Below are positions 8,678-18,383 of a stretch of DNA of 64,000 bases, one piece after another (within the stretch, counting starts at the first letter, position 1; each line of letters opens with the position of its first letter). A program made the position numbers and the translations under genes. The notes beneath the pieces were generated by a model that saw only the letters and a list, made by a program, of their open reading frames with translations, did not search any database and was not told where the DNA came from. The DNA is from Paraburkholderia sp. UYCP14C (lineage in GTDB: Bacteria; Pseudomonadota; Gammaproteobacteria; Burkholderiales; Burkholderiaceae). The DNA is taken from contig NZ_SELS01000013.1 of assembly GCF_004197395.1 (NCBI RefSeq), positions 62,001 through 126,000 on the forward strand, read 5' to 3'.

Positions 8678-9529
8678 ATGAAATTAGTACGATTTGGAAA
8701 CCCCGGCCAGGAAAAACCGGGTTTGCTCGACGCGGACGGCAACATTCGCGACCTGTCCCAACACGTTAGCGACTTCGATCCGGCCTTCTTTGCGAACGAC
8801 GGTATCGCGAAGCTTCGCCGCCTCGATTTGACAACGCTGCCGGTCGTCCCTGGTAGCCCGCGCTATGGCGCGTGCATCGCGCGGCCGGGCAATTTCATCG
8901 CGGTCGGACTGAACTACGTGCAGCACGCGATCGAGACCAATGCGCCTATTCCGAAAGAACCGATTCTGTTCAACAAAGCGCCGTCGTGCATCGTCGGGCC
9001 GAACGATCGGGTTCTGTTGCCGCTGAAATCGACGAAAGCGGACTGGGAAGTCGAAATCGCCTTCGTGATCGGCAAGCGCGCGCACAACGTGAGCGAGGAA
9101 GAGGCGCTGGATTACGTCGCTGGATATTGCGTTTGCAACGACGTTTCGGAACGGGCTTTCCAGCTCGAGCAGGGCGGGCAATGGGTCAAGGGCAAGATGG
9201 CGCCGACGTTCGGTCCGCTCGGTCCGTGGCTCGTCACCGGCGACGAAATTCCCGATGTGCAGAACCTGCCTCTGTGGCTCAAGCTCAACGGTCAAAGAAT
9301 CCAGAACTCGTCGACTTCAGACATGATTTTCCCGATTCGCAAGCTCGTTTCGTATATCAGCGAATTCGTCATGCTCGAGCCGGGTGACGTCATTACGACT
9401 GGCACCCCGCCGGGTGTCGGCCTCGGCATGAAGCCGGAAAAATATCTGAAGCCCGGAGACGTGATGAAACTGAGCGTCGAGGGTCTGGGTGTGCAGGAGC
9501 AGACGGTAGGCCGCTGGGGAGACAAATGA
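8678..9529 (+). CDS. Fumarylacetoacetate hydrolase (FAH) family protein
   Basis: 283 residues starting at the ATG at 8678. The N-terminal cap begins MKLVRFGNPGQEKPGLLD. The catalytic FAH fold follows with FIAVGLNYVQHAIE, the metal-binding acidic cluster in DWEVEIAFVIGKRA, CNDVSERAFQ and the closing TTGTPPGVGLGM. Proteins of this subtype hydrolyse or decarboxylate 2,4-diketo or 2-oxo-3-deoxy acids in sugar-acid and aromatic routes (for example 2,4-diketo-3-deoxy-L-fuconate hydrolase), and are often automatically named ureidoglycolate lyase. The stop overlaps the start of the MaoC gene. The operon context favours a C-C bond cleavage that could yield a C4 sugar acid plus a keto acid; this is inference. 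Confidence 0.88.
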   Translation: MKLVRFGNPGQEKPGLLDADGNIRDLSQHVSDFDPAFFANDGIAKLRRLDLTTLPVVPGSPRYGACIARPGNFIAVGLNYVQHAIETNAPIPKEPILFNKAPSCIVGPNDRVLLPLKSTKADWEVEIAFVIGKRAHNVSEEEALDYVAGYCVCNDVSERAFQLEQGGQWVKGKMAPTFGPLGPWLVTGDEIPDVQNLPLWLKLNGQRIQNSSTSDMIFPIRKLVSYISEFVMLEPGDVITTGTPPGVGLGMKPEKYLKPGDVMKLSVEGLGVQEQTVGRWGDK

Positions 9530-10020
9530 TGACCGAAGCAAAACGCGCCGGCTACACCTACGAGGATCTCTACGTAGGCATGCAGTTCCGCAGCCCCGGC
9601 CGTACCATCACCGATGCCGACCTCGTCGGCTTCGCGGGATTGACCGGCGACTTCTCCGAACTTCACACGAGCGACGTCTATGCAAAGAGCAGCCAGTTTG
9701 GGCGGCGCGTCGCGCATGGGATGCTGGGCCTCGCCTATGCGCATGGCCTGATGTGGGCACGCACGGGCGAACTGCGCGAAACGGCGATTGCGTTCCTGGG
9801 CATCAATGACTGGAAGTTCGCGGCGCCGCTGTTCGTCGGCGACACGATGTTCGTGAACTATACGATCCGCGAACTGCGCGACAGCAAGTCGAAACCCACG
9901 CAGGCGATTGCGCTCTTCGACGTCAAGGTCGTGAATCAGGACAACCAGGTCGTCCAGCAAGGCACCAAAGCGCTGCTCTGCTCGAAAGTACCCCTTGCCG
10001 CTGTCGAAAAGTCCGCCTGA
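9526..10020 (+). CDS. MaoC-type hot-dog (R)-hydratase
   Basis: 164 residues with the single hot-dog domain of MaoC-like enoyl-CoA hydratases. The catalytic Asp/His pair is in the hydratase-2 motif (TGDFSELHTSD, then FGRRVAHGML). The gene starts ATGATG at 9526, overlapping the FAH stop; the second ATG (9529) is equally possible. Family members add water to 2-enoyl-CoA or mesaconyl/2-methylfumaryl-type CoA esters. Together with the CoA-transferase at the head of the operon this implies a CoA-ester branch. The protein is short, as for the single-domain bacterial forms, and no membrane segment is present. Confidence 0.88.
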   Translation: MMTEAKRAGYTYEDLYVGMQFRSPGRTITDADLVGFAGLTGDFSELHTSDVYAKSSQFGRRVAHGMLGLAYAHGLMWARTGELRETAIAFLGINDWKFAAPLFVGDTMFVNYTIRELRDSKSKPTQAIALFDVKVVNQDNQVVQQGTKALLCSKVPLAAVEKSA

Positions 10021-10022
10021 TC

Positions 10023-11339
10023 ATGAACTCAGATACTGCGCACCGCTCTGCGAATCAACCGTTGCTCGGTTGTATCGCCGATGACTTCACCGGCGCTACC
10101 GATCTCGCCAACATGCTTGTCAAGAGCGGGATGCGCACCGTGCAGACGATCGGCATCCCCGCGCCCGGCACGTCAATCGATGCTGACGCGATCGTCGTCG
10201 CGCTGAAATCGCGCACTATCCCTGCAGCCGAGGCGGTCGCGCAATCGCTTGCCGCGCTCGCGTGGCTGCGGGAACAGGGGTGTCGTCAGTTCTTTTTCAA
10301 GTACTGCTCGACCTTCGATTCGACCGATGCGGGCAACATCGGCCCCGTCGCCGACGCTTTGACCGATGCGCTGGCGGACATGCAAGGCATGGCCAACGGT
10401 TTCTCTATCGCTTGCCCGGCATTCCCGGAAACCGGCCGTACGATCTACCGCGGGCATCTGTTCGTCGGCGATGGCCTGCTCAACGAGTCCGGCATGGAGA
10501 ACCATCCGCTCACGCCGATGAAGGACGCGAACCTCGTGCGCGTGTTGCAGCGGCAGACGGTGTCGAAGGTCGGACTCGTACGCCACGACGTAGTCACAGG
10601 CGGCGCGCAATCGGTGCGAGAGGCATTCGCCAGGTTACGTACCGATGGTGTGCGCTTCGCGATCACCGACGCGCTCTCCGACACCGATCTGCACGTGGTG
10701 GGCGAGGCCTGCGCGGATCATGTGCTGATTACGGGCGGTTCGGGCATCGCGCTTGGCTTGCCGGCCAACTTCCGTCGTGCCGGTCTGCTGCCCGAGCGCA
10801 GCGACGTGGCCCGGTTGCCGGCCATTACAGGACATGCGGCTGCGCTGGCCGGTAGCGCGTCGAAGGCCACGAGTCGCCAGGTGGCCCAGTGGCGTGAGAC
10901 GCGTCCCTCGTTCCGCGTTGACCCGCTCGCGATAGCGCGCGGCGAGCGCGTGGCCGACGCGGCACTCGCGTTCGTCCGCGAGCATCTGCCCGAGCCCGTG
11001 CTGATCTACGCAACCGCATCGCCCGACGAAGTGAAAGCGGTGCAGCAGCAACTCGGCGTGGAGGCGGCAGGCTCGCTCGTCGAGCACACGCTCGCCGACA
11101 TCGCGCGCGGACTATTCGCGCTTGGCGTGCGCAAGTTCGTGGTTGCGGGCGGCGAGACTTCCGGCGCGGTGGTTCAGGCGCTTGACGTCAAGGCACTGCA
11201 GATCGGTTCACAGATCGACCCTGGCGTGCCCGCCACCGCGACCCTCGATGGCTCGATCGGGCTCGCGCTCAAGTCCGGTAACTTCGGCGGAGTCGACTTT
11301 TTCGACAAGGCGCTGAAACGGCTGGAGAACCCGGCATGA
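10023..11339 (+). CDS. otnK: 3-oxo-tetronate kinase (four-carbon acid sugar kinase)
   Basis: 438 residues matching the four-carbon acid-sugar kinase family (formerly DUF1537). The N-terminal substrate domain carries CIADDFTGATDLANMLV and FFKYCSTFDSTDAGNIGP. The C-terminal nucleotide-binding domain carries VAGGETSGAVVQAL and the glycine-rich end TLDGSIGLALKSGNFGG. OtnK phosphorylates 3-oxo-tetronates (from erythronate/threonate) at O4 using ATP. The gene overlaps otnC by four bases, the usual partner arrangement, and denD and otnI follow, so the complete D-erythronate route is present. The start at 10023 is two bases after the MaoC stop. Confidence 0.95.
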   Translation: MNSDTAHRSANQPLLGCIADDFTGATDLANMLVKSGMRTVQTIGIPAPGTSIDADAIVVALKSRTIPAAEAVAQSLAALAWLREQGCRQFFFKYCSTFDSTDAGNIGPVADALTDALADMQGMANGFSIACPAFPETGRTIYRGHLFVGDGLLNESGMENHPLTPMKDANLVRVLQRQTVSKVGLVRHDVVTGGAQSVREAFARLRTDGVRFAITDALSDTDLHVVGEACADHVLITGGSGIALGLPANFRRAGLLPERSDVARLPAITGHAAALAGSASKATSRQVAQWRETRPSFRVDPLAIARGERVADAALAFVREHLPEPVLIYATASPDEVKAVQQQLGVEAAGSLVEHTLADIARGLFALGVRKFVVAGGETSGAVVQALDVKALQIGSQIDPGVPATATLDGSIGLALKSGNFGGVDFFDKALKRLENPA

Positions 11340-11974
11340 GCACCGAAGCGACGCTGCGGGAAACCATCTGCACGGTCGGCGCGAGTCTCTTCGCGCGCGG
11401 CCACGCGGTCGGGACGGCCGGCAACATCAGCGCGAAGCTCGACGATGGCTGGCTCATCACGCCAACGGATGCCTGTCTTGGCCGGCTGGATCCAGCCCGG
11501 ATCGCGAAGGTCGATCTGGAGGGCAACGCAATCTCCGGCGACAAGCCGTCGAAAACGCTCGCGCTGCATCGTGGCATCTATGCGAACAACGCGGAGGCGC
11601 GCGCTGTCGTTCATACGCATTCGACGCATCTCGTCGCGCTGACGCTCGCCGGTGTGTGGCGCGACACCGACGTGCTACCGCCGATTACGCCGTACTACGT
11701 GATGAAGGTCGGGCACATTCCGCTGATCCGCTATCGCCGTCCAGGCGCCCCCGAGGTGGCAAGCGAAGTGGCCGCGCTCGCTGGCCGCGTGCGTGGAGTC
11801 GTGCTCGAACGGCTTGGGCCTGTGGTCTGGGCGCCGGGGGTGGAGCAGGCGTCGGCGGTACTCGAAGAGCTCGAAGAAACTGCACGGCTGTGGCTGATGA
11901 GGACCCCGAAACCGGCGCCGCTCGACGAGCCTGCGCTCGATGATCTGCGACGTACCTTTGGCGCTCGCTGGTGA
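11336..11974 (+). CDS. otnC: 3-oxo-tetronate 4-phosphate decarboxylase (class II aldolase family)
   Basis: 212 residues of the class II aldolase/adducin fold. It has [10 protein letters not shown], the substrate loop [13 protein letters not shown], and the zinc-binding HTHSTH (about residues 95-100) preceded by an acidic residue. In the erythronate/threonate pathway OtnC decarboxylates 3-oxo-tetronate 4-phosphate to dihydroxyacetone phosphate. The start overlaps the otnK stop (ATGA), giving translational coupling. The length is normal for the family. Confidence 0.93.
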   Translation: MSTEATLRETICTVGASLFARGHAVGTAGNISAKLDDGWLITPTDACLGRLDPARIAKVDLEGNAISGDKPSKTLALHRGIYANNAEARAVVHTHSTHLVALTLAGVWRDTDVLPPITPYYVMKVGHIPLIRYRRPGAPEVASEVAALAGRVRGVVLERLGPVVWAPGVEQASAVLEELEETARLWLMRTPKPAPLDEPALDDLRRTFGARW

Positions 11975-12096
11975 CCCTGCGGATTTCAGATAGGTCGCCA
12001 CAATTTTGCGGTATCGCGACACCAGGGCGAGGCATCGAAAAGATGGCTGAACGCGGTCGGCGCTTACTGCGTTGTTCACTTTCCGGAGATTTCGTT

Positions 12097-12891
12097 ATGC
12101 CTCGCTTTGCCGCGAACCTTTCGATGATGTACAACGAATTTCCGTTCCTCGATCGCTTTGCCGCCAGCTCGCAGGATGGCTTCAAGGCGGTCGAGTATCT
12201 GTTCCCCTACGACTTCGGGGCTGCCGAGATTCGTACTCGGCTCGACGACAACGGGCTCGTGCAGGCGCTCTTCAATGCGCCGCCCGGCGACTGGGCAGCG
12301 GGCGAGCGCGGCATAGCGTCGCTACCTGGACGCGAAGGCGAATTCCGCCGTTCGATCGACATCGCACTCGACTATGCACGCACGATCGGTAACAGGAAGC
12401 TGCACGTGATGGCGGGTCTGATCGACGCGAAAGGCGACCGCGCGCGCCACCGTGATGTCTATCTTGGCAATCTTGCCTATGCCGCCGAAGCTGCACGCCG
12501 TGATGACATCCTGGTCGTGATCGAGCCGATCAACCAGCGCGATATGCCCGGCTACTTCATTAGCCGCCAGGACGATGCGCAGAGCGTTTGCCGTGAAGTG
12601 GGCGCGCCAAACCTGCGTGTGCAGTTCGACTGCTATCACTGCCAGATCGTCGAGGGTGATGTAGCGATGAAGCTCAAGCGTGACATCGCGGGTATCGGCC
12701 ATATCCAGATTGCTGGTGTGCCGGAACGCCATGAACCCGACATCGGCGAGCTGAATTACCCATATCTGTTCGAGGTCATAGACGCGCTTGGCTATGACGG
12801 CTGGGTCGGCTGCGAATACCGGCCCAAAGGCAATACGTCCGCCGGACTTGGCTGGCTGAGATCGTATTGGCAAATCGCGTCGTCGAAATAG
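12097..12891 (+). CDS. otnI: 2-oxo-tetronate isomerase (hydroxypyruvate isomerase-like)
   Basis: 264 residues of the xylose-isomerase-like TIM barrel, Hyi/OtnI branch. It begins [21 protein letters not shown] and carries the metal-binding glutamates in [14 protein letters not shown] and GCEYRPKG, with the aspartate/histidine pair in [13 protein letters not shown] and [21 protein letters not shown]. OtnI interconverts 2-oxo- and 3-oxo-tetronate between DenD and OtnK. The ATG at 12097 is chosen because it has a clear ribosome-binding site (GGAG) and matches the family N-terminus; an upstream GTG at 11971 overlaps otnC but adds 42 unrelated residues. Confidence 0.92.
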   Translation: MPRFAANLSMMYNEFPFLDRFAASSQDGFKAVEYLFPYDFGAAEIRTRLDDNGLVQALFNAPPGDWAAGERGIASLPGREGEFRRSIDIALDYARTIGNRKLHVMAGLIDAKGDRARHRDVYLGNLAYAAEAARRDDILVVIEPINQRDMPGYFISRQDDAQSVCREVGAPNLRVQFDCYHCQIVEGDVAMKLKRDIAGIGHIQIAGVPERHEPDIGELNYPYLFEVIDALGYDGWVGCEYRPKGNTSAGLGWLRSYWQIASSK

Positions 12892-12930
12892 GATCGCCTG
12901 TCCGAACCCATTGTTTGAAAGGAGCTGTCA

Positions 12931-13908
12931 ATGAAAGTCCTGATTACCGGTGGTGCCGGCTTCCTCGGCCGCCGTCTCGCAACGAAACTGCTGGCGCTTG
13001 GCCAACTGCCCGATACGACTGGCAAGCCCGAACCGATTGACGAACTGGTGCTGCTCGACGTGGTCGAGGCGACCGGATTCAACGATCCGCGCGTGATCGC
13101 AGTGGTCGGCGACATCGCCGATCGCGCGGTGCTTGAACGTGTGATCGATAAGCAAACCGGTGCGATCTTCCATCTCGCCGCTGTGGTCAGCGGGCAGGCC
13201 GAAGCCGACTTTGAACTTGGCATGCGTATCAATCTCGACGCGTCGCGCGCGCTGCTCGAAGTGTGTCGCGCCGCGGGTCATGCACCGCGCGTCGTGTTCA
13301 CGAGTTCGGTAGCGGTGTACGGCGGCGCGCTGCCTGATGTCGTGCAGGACGACACCGCGCTCAATCCTCAATCGTCGTATGGCGCACAGAAGGCGATTGC
13401 CGAACTGCTGCTTTGCGATTACTCCCGTCGTGGGTTCGTCGACGGCCGCGTGCTGCGCTTGCCGACCATCAGCGTACGGCCGGGCAAACCGAACGCGGCG
13501 GCTTCTTCGTTCGCGAGCGGCATCATTCGCGAGCCGCTGAACGGTGAGCGTTCGGTGTGCCCCGTCGACGGCGAAACGCGCCTGTGGCTGTTGTCGCCCA
13601 CGAGTGCAGTCAAGGCGCTGATCGCCGGCTGCGAGATCGATCGCGCGAAGTTCGGCAACCGGCCGGTCATCAATCTGCCTGGCTTGTCCGTGAGCGTGAA
13701 CGAGATGATCGCGGCGCTGCGCGAAGTGGCTGGAGACGAGGCAGTGGCGCGCATCGACTGGCAACGCGACGAGCGCATTGAAAAGATAGTGGGGAGTTGG
13801 CCCGGAAAATGGGATGTCGAGCGTGCGCATGCGCTCGGTCTTGCTGGTGACGAGAACTTCGCCGAAGTCATTCGTGCGTACCAGGCAGATGAAGGCTTGA
13901 GCGCGTAG
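12931..13908 (+). CDS. denD: D-erythronate dehydrogenase (extended SDR)
   Basis: 325 residues. The extended-SDR NAD site is GGAGFLGRRLA at residues 7-17, the catalytic serine is in FTSSVAVYGG, and the YxxxK pair is in SSYGAQKAIAE. The substrate-domain segment (LPTISVRPGKPNAAASSFASG) is characteristic of the DenD/LtnD-neighbour family. DenD oxidises D-erythronate to 2-oxo-tetronate, the entry step to OtnI, OtnK and OtnC. The start at 12931 has a strong ribosome-binding site (AAGGAG, 7 bases upstream). Confidence 0.93.
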   Translation: MKVLITGGAGFLGRRLATKLLALGQLPDTTGKPEPIDELVLLDVVEATGFNDPRVIAVVGDIADRAVLERVIDKQTGAIFHLAAVVSGQAEADFELGMRINLDASRALLEVCRAAGHAPRVVFTSSVAVYGGALPDVVQDDTALNPQSSYGAQKAIAELLLCDYSRRGFVDGRVLRLPTISVRPGKPNAAASSFASGIIREPLNGERSVCPVDGETRLWLLSPTSAVKALIAGCEIDRAKFGNRPVINLPGLSVSVNEMIAALREVAGDEAVARIDWQRDERIEKIVGSWPGKWDVERAHALGLAGDENFAEVIRAYQADEGLSA

Positions 13909-13943
13909 TACCGTACAAAAGTCCTTCAGTCAGGAACGTGCAC

Positions 13944-14741
13944 ATGAACAATACCCTCGAAAAGGAGGCTTCATCGACTCCGGTCGCGCTGGTCACGGGT
14001 GGCCGACGCGGGCTCGGAGCCGCGATCGCGAAGGCGCTCTGTGCAAGCGGATTCGATATCGCCATCGCGGATCTGGAACACGATAACGACGCTGAAGAAA
14101 CGCTGAACGCGATACGGGCATCGGGGCGGCGCGCGGCTTTCTTTGAGGCGAACATAGCTGATCTTGGCAGACATGACTCGCTGCTCGACGAGGTGTATGC
14201 GTCGTTGGGGAGTGTAGATTGCCTCGTGAACAATGCGGGCGTGAGTGTGGAGAAGCGTGGCGATCTGCTCGACGTTACGCCCGAAAGCTTCGACCGGCTG
14301 ATGAACATCAACCTGCGTGGCACGTTTTTTCTGACGCAACACCTCGCTCGCCGTTTTGTCGGGAACGCCAATGCCGAAGGACGCCCCCGTTCGATCATCA
14401 ATATCTCCTCGGCGAATGCAATTTTGGTCGCTCCCAACAGGGCGGAGTACTGCATCTCGAAGTCGGCATTGACCACCGTAACGAAGCTTTTCGCCGTTAG
14501 GCTAGGCGAGTTGGGTGTACCGGTGTATGAGGTGCGGCCGGGAATCTTTCAAACCAGAATGACGCAAGTTGCACAGGCCGACTACGACGAGAAGATTCGA
14601 CAGGGGTTCTCGCCAATCCCGCGTTGGGGCACAGGGGACGAGATAGGCAAGGCCGTCGCGTCATTAGCGTCGGGCTGTTTTCCGTTTAGCACGGGAGATG
14701 CTATCCATATCGACGGTGGTCTTCACATTCATCGAGTCTGA
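13944..14741 (+). CDS. Short-chain dehydrogenase/reductase, last gene of the operon
   Basis: 265 residues of classical SDR type. The cofactor motif is VTGGRRGLGAAIA, the structural NNAGV motif is present, the catalytic serine is in INISSANA, and the YxxxK is YCISKSAL. The C-terminus ends DAIHIDGGLHIHRV. The acidic residue after the second strand (ADLEHDND) suggests NAD preference. It resembles the FabG-like oxidoreductases of sugar catabolism operons. The ATG at 13944 is preferred to an upstream GTG at 13938. It could oxidise a polyol or hydroxy acid feeding the erythronate route. A fragment of an unrelated etfA gene follows directly. Confidence 0.9.
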   Translation: MNNTLEKEASSTPVALVTGGRRGLGAAIAKALCASGFDIAIADLEHDNDAEETLNAIRASGRRAAFFEANIADLGRHDSLLDEVYASLGSVDCLVNNAGVSVEKRGDLLDVTPESFDRLMNINLRGTFFLTQHLARRFVGNANAEGRPRSIINISSANAILVAPNRAEYCISKSALTTVTKLFAVRLGELGVPVYEVRPGIFQTRMTQVAQADYDEKIRQGFSPIPRWGTGDEIGKAVASLASGCFPFSTGDAIHIDGGLHIHRV

Positions 14742-14749
14742 ATTCGGGT

Positions 14750-14821
14750 TACAACCTGGTCGACCGAGTATACGCCCCGAACGACTATCAGCTCGGCCAG
14801 ACCGGGAAGATTGTCGCCCCT
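14750..14821 (+). pseudogene. Fragment of an electron-transfer flavoprotein alpha-subunit gene (etfA/fixB)
   Basis: Translated in the frame beginning TAC at 14750, the 24 codons read YNLVDRVYAPNDYQLGQTGK followed by IVAP. The APNDYQLGQTGKIVAP segment matches the FAD-binding signature near the C-terminus of ETF alpha subunits (PNDxQxGQTGKIVAPxLY). There is no start, no continuation and no etfB partner, so this is a relic between the SDR stop and the metE stop. It marks a deletion or rearrangement end point. Confidence 0.6.
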
Positions 14822-14829
14822 GCTTTCTG

Positions 14830-17151
14830 TCACTCGACCGCGTCACGGATCGATTTGAGGGCTGTTGGCTGGCGCAACGCTTTCGCGGCCGCAACCATGT
14901 TGGTCAGCGCCGGAATCACTTCGGCCCACGCACGGGTCTTCAGGCCGCAGTCCGGATTGACCCAAAGGCGCTCAGTCGGAATGCGCTCGGCTGCCTTTTT
15001 CATCAGGTTCACGATGTGTTCCTGGCTCGGGATGTTCGGCGAGTGGATGTCATACACGCCCGGGCCGATCTCATTCGGATAGTTGAAGTTGTCGAATGCA
15101 TCGAGCAGTTCCATGTCGGAGCGCGACGTTTCAATCGTGATCACGTCGGCATCCATATCGGCGATCGACGCGATGATGTCGTTGAACTCCGAATAGCACA
15201 TGTGCGTATGGATCTGCGTTTCGTCCTGCACGCCGTTCGCCGTGATGCGGAACGATTCCACCGCCCATTGCAGGTAGTCGTTCCATTGCGCACGCCGCAG
15301 CGGAAGTCCTTCGCGCAGCGCCGCTTCGTCGATCTGCACGACGCGCACGCCGGCCTCTTCCAGGTCGAGCACTTCATCGCGGATCGCTAGCGCGAGCTGG
15401 TGGCACGACACCGAACGCGGCTGGTCATCACGCACGAACGACCAGTTCAGGATCGTCACCGGGCCCGTCAGCATGCCCTTCATCGGCTTGTTCGTCAGGG
15501 ACTGCGCGTAGCTGATCCACTCGACCGTCATTGCCTTCGGACGGCTGATGTCGCCGAACAGGATAGGCGGCTTCACGCAGCGTGAGCCGTACGACTGCAC
15601 CCAGCCGAACTGGCTGAACGCGTAGCCGTCGAGCTGCTCGCCGAAATATTCGACCATGTCGTTACGTTCAGCTTCGCCGTGGACGAGCACGTCGAGGCCG
15701 AGTGCTTCCTGCTCCTTCACGGCGCGTGTGATTTCCCGCTCCATCGCTGCCTTGTAGCCGGCCTGATCGAGATTGCCGGCCTTGAACCGGCTGCGTGCGT
15801 GACGGATTTCGCTCGTCTGCGGGAACGAACCGATAGTCGTAGTCGGGAATGCCGGTAGATTCAGAATTGCGGACTGCTTTTCCGCGCGTTGCGGATAGGC
15901 GCTCGCGCGCTTGCCGAGCGACGCATCGATGCGCGCAATGGCCGCCTTGACGGCGGGGTTGTGCACGCGCGGCGAGGTGCGGCGGCTCTCGATGGCCTTC
16001 GCGTTGGCGGCGAGCGCGTCGGCGACCGAAGCGCGGCCATTGTTCAGTGCGCCGGCCAGCACGGTCAGTTCATCGAGCTTTTGCTGCGCGAATGCGAGCC
16101 ACGATCTGATTTCCGCGTCGAGCTTCTGCTCGCTGTTCAGATCGACCGGGGTGTGCAGCAACGAGCACGACGGTGCAATCCACAAACGATCGCCGAGCGT
16201 GCGATGCAGCGGCTCGAGCCACTCCAGCGCTGCGCTCAGGTCGGTCTTCCAGATGTTGCGGCCATTGATCGCGCCGACCGAGACGACCGACGTCGCGGGC
16301 AATTGTGCGACGGCCTTCACGATTTCATCGCGGGCATTGATCGCGTCGATGTGAAGGCCATCGACGGACAGCTTGCAGGCGAGTTCGAGGTTGTCCTGCA
16401 ACTGGCCGAAGTAGGTGGCGAGCAGCAGCTTGACGCGGCGCTCCGACAGCGCTTCATACGCGGTACGGAATGCCTGACGCCACGTGGCGTCGAGTTCCGT
16501 CACGAGCACTGGTTCGTCGATCTGCACCCAGTCGATACCCTGCGCGGTGAAGTAGTCGAGCAGTGCAGCATAGACAGGCAGCAGACGCGGCAGCAGCGCG
16601 AGCTTGTCCGAATCGTCCTTCGCCTTGCCGAGCCACAGATAGGTGACCGGGCCGATGATCACGGGCTTCGCTTTCACGCCTAGCGCGCGTGCCTGTTTGA
16701 GCTGTTCGAGCAGACGCGACGGATCGAGGGAGAACTGCGTGTTCGCGTCGAATTCGGGGACGATGTAGTGATAGTTCGTATCGAACCACTTCGTCATCTC
16801 GCCGGCGGCCACACCACCGCAGCATGCGCTGTGATCCTCGACACCTTGTGTCGAACGACCGCGCGCGACACGGAAATAGTTGTCGAGTACATCGCCGTGG
16901 AAACCACGCACACGTTCGGGCAGGTTGCCGAGCGTGAAACTCATGTCGAGCACCTGGTCGTAAAACGCGAAATCGCCGACCGGCGCGAAATCCAGACCTG
17001 CCTGGTCTTTCCAGTGACGCTCGCGAAGCTGTGCGCCGACTGCTTTCAGTTCGTCGCGCGACGACTCGTTCTTCCAGTATTTTTCGAGCGCGAATTTCAG
17101 TTCGCGTTTGGCGCCGATGCGCGGAAAGCCCAGGTTGTGCGTAGTGACCAT
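14830..17151 (-). CDS. metE: Cobalamin-independent methionine synthase
   Basis: 773 residues, full length for MetE (about 755-775). The N-terminal barrel begins [21 protein letters not shown]. The C-terminal catalytic barrel carries the zinc ligands His and Cys in [12 protein letters not shown], a Glu in the following [13 protein letters not shown] segment and the final Cys in NPDCGLKTR. The enzyme transfers a methyl group from 5-methyltetrahydropteroyl-triglutamate to homocysteine. It is divergent from metR, and the space between carries a long inverted repeat where the regulator should bind. Confidence 0.98.
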   Translation of the reverse strand: MVTTHNLGFPRIGAKRELKFALEKYWKNESSRDELKAVGAQLRERHWKDQAGLDFAPVGDFAFYDQVLDMSFTLGNLPERVRGFHGDVLDNYFRVARGRSTQGVEDHSACCGGVAAGEMTKWFDTNYHYIVPEFDANTQFSLDPSRLLEQLKQARALGVKAKPVIIGPVTYLWLGKAKDDSDKLALLPRLLPVYAALLDYFTAQGIDWVQIDEPVLVTELDATWRQAFRTAYEALSERRVKLLLATYFGQLQDNLELACKLSVDGLHIDAINARDEIVKAVAQLPATSVVSVGAINGRNIWKTDLSAALEWLEPLHRTLGDRLWIAPSCSLLHTPVDLNSEQKLDAEIRSWLAFAQQKLDELTVLAGALNNGRASVADALAANAKAIESRRTSPRVHNPAVKAAIARIDASLGKRASAYPQRAEKQSAILNLPAFPTTTIGSFPQTSEIRHARSRFKAGNLDQAGYKAAMEREITRAVKEQEALGLDVLVHGEAERNDMVEYFGEQLDGYAFSQFGWVQSYGSRCVKPPILFGDISRPKAMTVEWISYAQSLTNKPMKGMLTGPVTILNWSFVRDDQPRSVSCHQLALAIRDEVLDLEEAGVRVVQIDEAALREGLPLRRAQWNDYLQWAVESFRITANGVQDETQIHTHMCYSEFNDIIASIADMDADVITIETSRSDMELLDAFDNFNYPNEIGPGVYDIHSPNIPSQEHIVNLMKKAAERIPTERLWVNPDCGLKTRAWAEVIPALTNMVAAAKALRQPTALKSIRDAVE

Positions 17152-17202
17152 GTTTCGGGTGTCGTCCAGAGAAAGAGTAGCTGGAAGCGATGATAGAATT
17201 TT

Positions 17203-17239
17203 CCATGTATGAATAAAAATGGTTTTATTTCATACATGG
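17203..17239. promoter_or_regulatory. Inverted repeat in the metE-metR divergent promoter, candidate MetR site
   Basis: CCATGTATGAA (17203-17213) and TTCATACATGG (17229-17239) are perfect inverted arms. The intervening AT-rich spacer (taaaaa/ttttat) continues the dyad almost completely. TGAA/TTCA halves are the core of known MetR sites, although the classical spacing (N5) is not kept. The arms lie about 50 bp upstream of metE and 28 bp upstream of metR. Confidence 0.7.
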
Positions 17240-17266
17240 ATCAATTTTGTTCATGGAGAGTGTGGC

Positions 17267-18175
17267 ATGTTGGAGCGCAGTCACCTGATGGTCGTGCGTG
17301 AGGTAGAGCGTCTAGGGTCACTTACCGCAGCCGCGGGTACGCTCAACCTCACGCAATCGGCTCTAAGCCACGCGGTGAAAAAGCTGGAACAGCACCTGGG
17401 CACGCCTGTATGGACGCGCGAGGGCCGGTCGATGCGGCTCACGCAGGCGGGGCAGTATCTGCTTGGACTGGCGGATCGTATGCTGCCGCAGTTCGAGCTT
17501 GCCGAACAACGGATCAAGCAGTACGCGCAAGGCGAGCGCGGAACGCTGCGCATCGGGATGGAATGCCACCCGTGCTATCAGTGGCTGCTTAAAGTGGTCT
17601 CGCCGTATCTCGCGCAATGGCCTGACGTCGATGTCGACGTGAAGCAGCGCTTCCAGTTCGGCGGCATTGGCGCGCTGATCGGCTACGAAATCGACGTGCT
17701 CGTCACGCCCGATCCGCTGAAGAGGCCCGAGTTGCGCTTCCAGCCGGTGTTCGACTACGAACAGGTGCTGGTCGTCGCCGATGGGCATGCGCTGGCGCAC
17801 GAACCGTTCGTCATGCCCGAACAGCTCGCGAGCGAAGTGCTGATCACCTATCCCGTGGAAACCGACCGGCTCGACATCTACACGCAATTTCTGACGCCGG
17901 CCAATGTCGTGCCACGGCGCCACAAGGTGATCGAGACGACCGACATCATGCTGCAGATGGTCGCGAGCGGTCGGGGCGTTGCGGCGCTGCCGCGCTGGCT
18001 CGCTGAAGAGTACGCGGACTGGATGCCGCTCATTCCGCTGCAACTCGGCAAGAAGGGCATCGCCAAGCAGATTTTTCTGGGTACCCGCAAGGCCGATGAC
18101 GAGATCGAATATCTGGCGGCATTCGTGAAGGCGGCGCGTGAGCCGGAATGGACCGCGGCGAAGTTGCGTCGATAG
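17267..18175 (+). CDS. metR: LysR-family activator of methionine biosynthesis
   Basis: 302 residues from the ATG at 17267, chosen because MLERSHLMVVREVERLGSL is the usual MetR N-terminus; the longer frame from 17219 would overlap the operator. A winged HTH at residues 1-60 (GSLTAAAGTLNLTQSALSHAVKKLE) is followed by a LysR substrate-binding domain, which in MetR proteins binds homocysteine. The position divergent to metE confirms the assignment. Confidence 0.93.
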   Translation: MLERSHLMVVREVERLGSLTAAAGTLNLTQSALSHAVKKLEQHLGTPVWTREGRSMRLTQAGQYLLGLADRMLPQFELAEQRIKQYAQGERGTLRIGMECHPCYQWLLKVVSPYLAQWPDVDVDVKQRFQFGGIGALIGYEIDVLVTPDPLKRPELRFQPVFDYEQVLVVADGHALAHEPFVMPEQLASEVLITYPVETDRLDIYTQFLTPANVVPRRHKVIETTDIMLQMVASGRGVAALPRWLAEEYADWMPLIPLQLGKKGIAKQIFLGTRKADDEIEYLAAFVKAAREPEWTAAKLRR

Positions 18176-18383
18176 TGTTGCCGCTGGCGCTAAATGCCCC
18201 GCGAATAAGTCTGCATGTGGTTTGCCCGACCGATCGTGAGGCGCTGGAAGACCTCGCTTTGGGGCGACCGAGGGGCCGTGTCATCGACGCTGCGCTGGTG
18301 GATTGTGAGCACACGCGCGATGTGGCAGTGCAACTCCCGAGCGTCCCGGACGGATCTCGCTATGGGTGATGCCGCGGGTTGGA

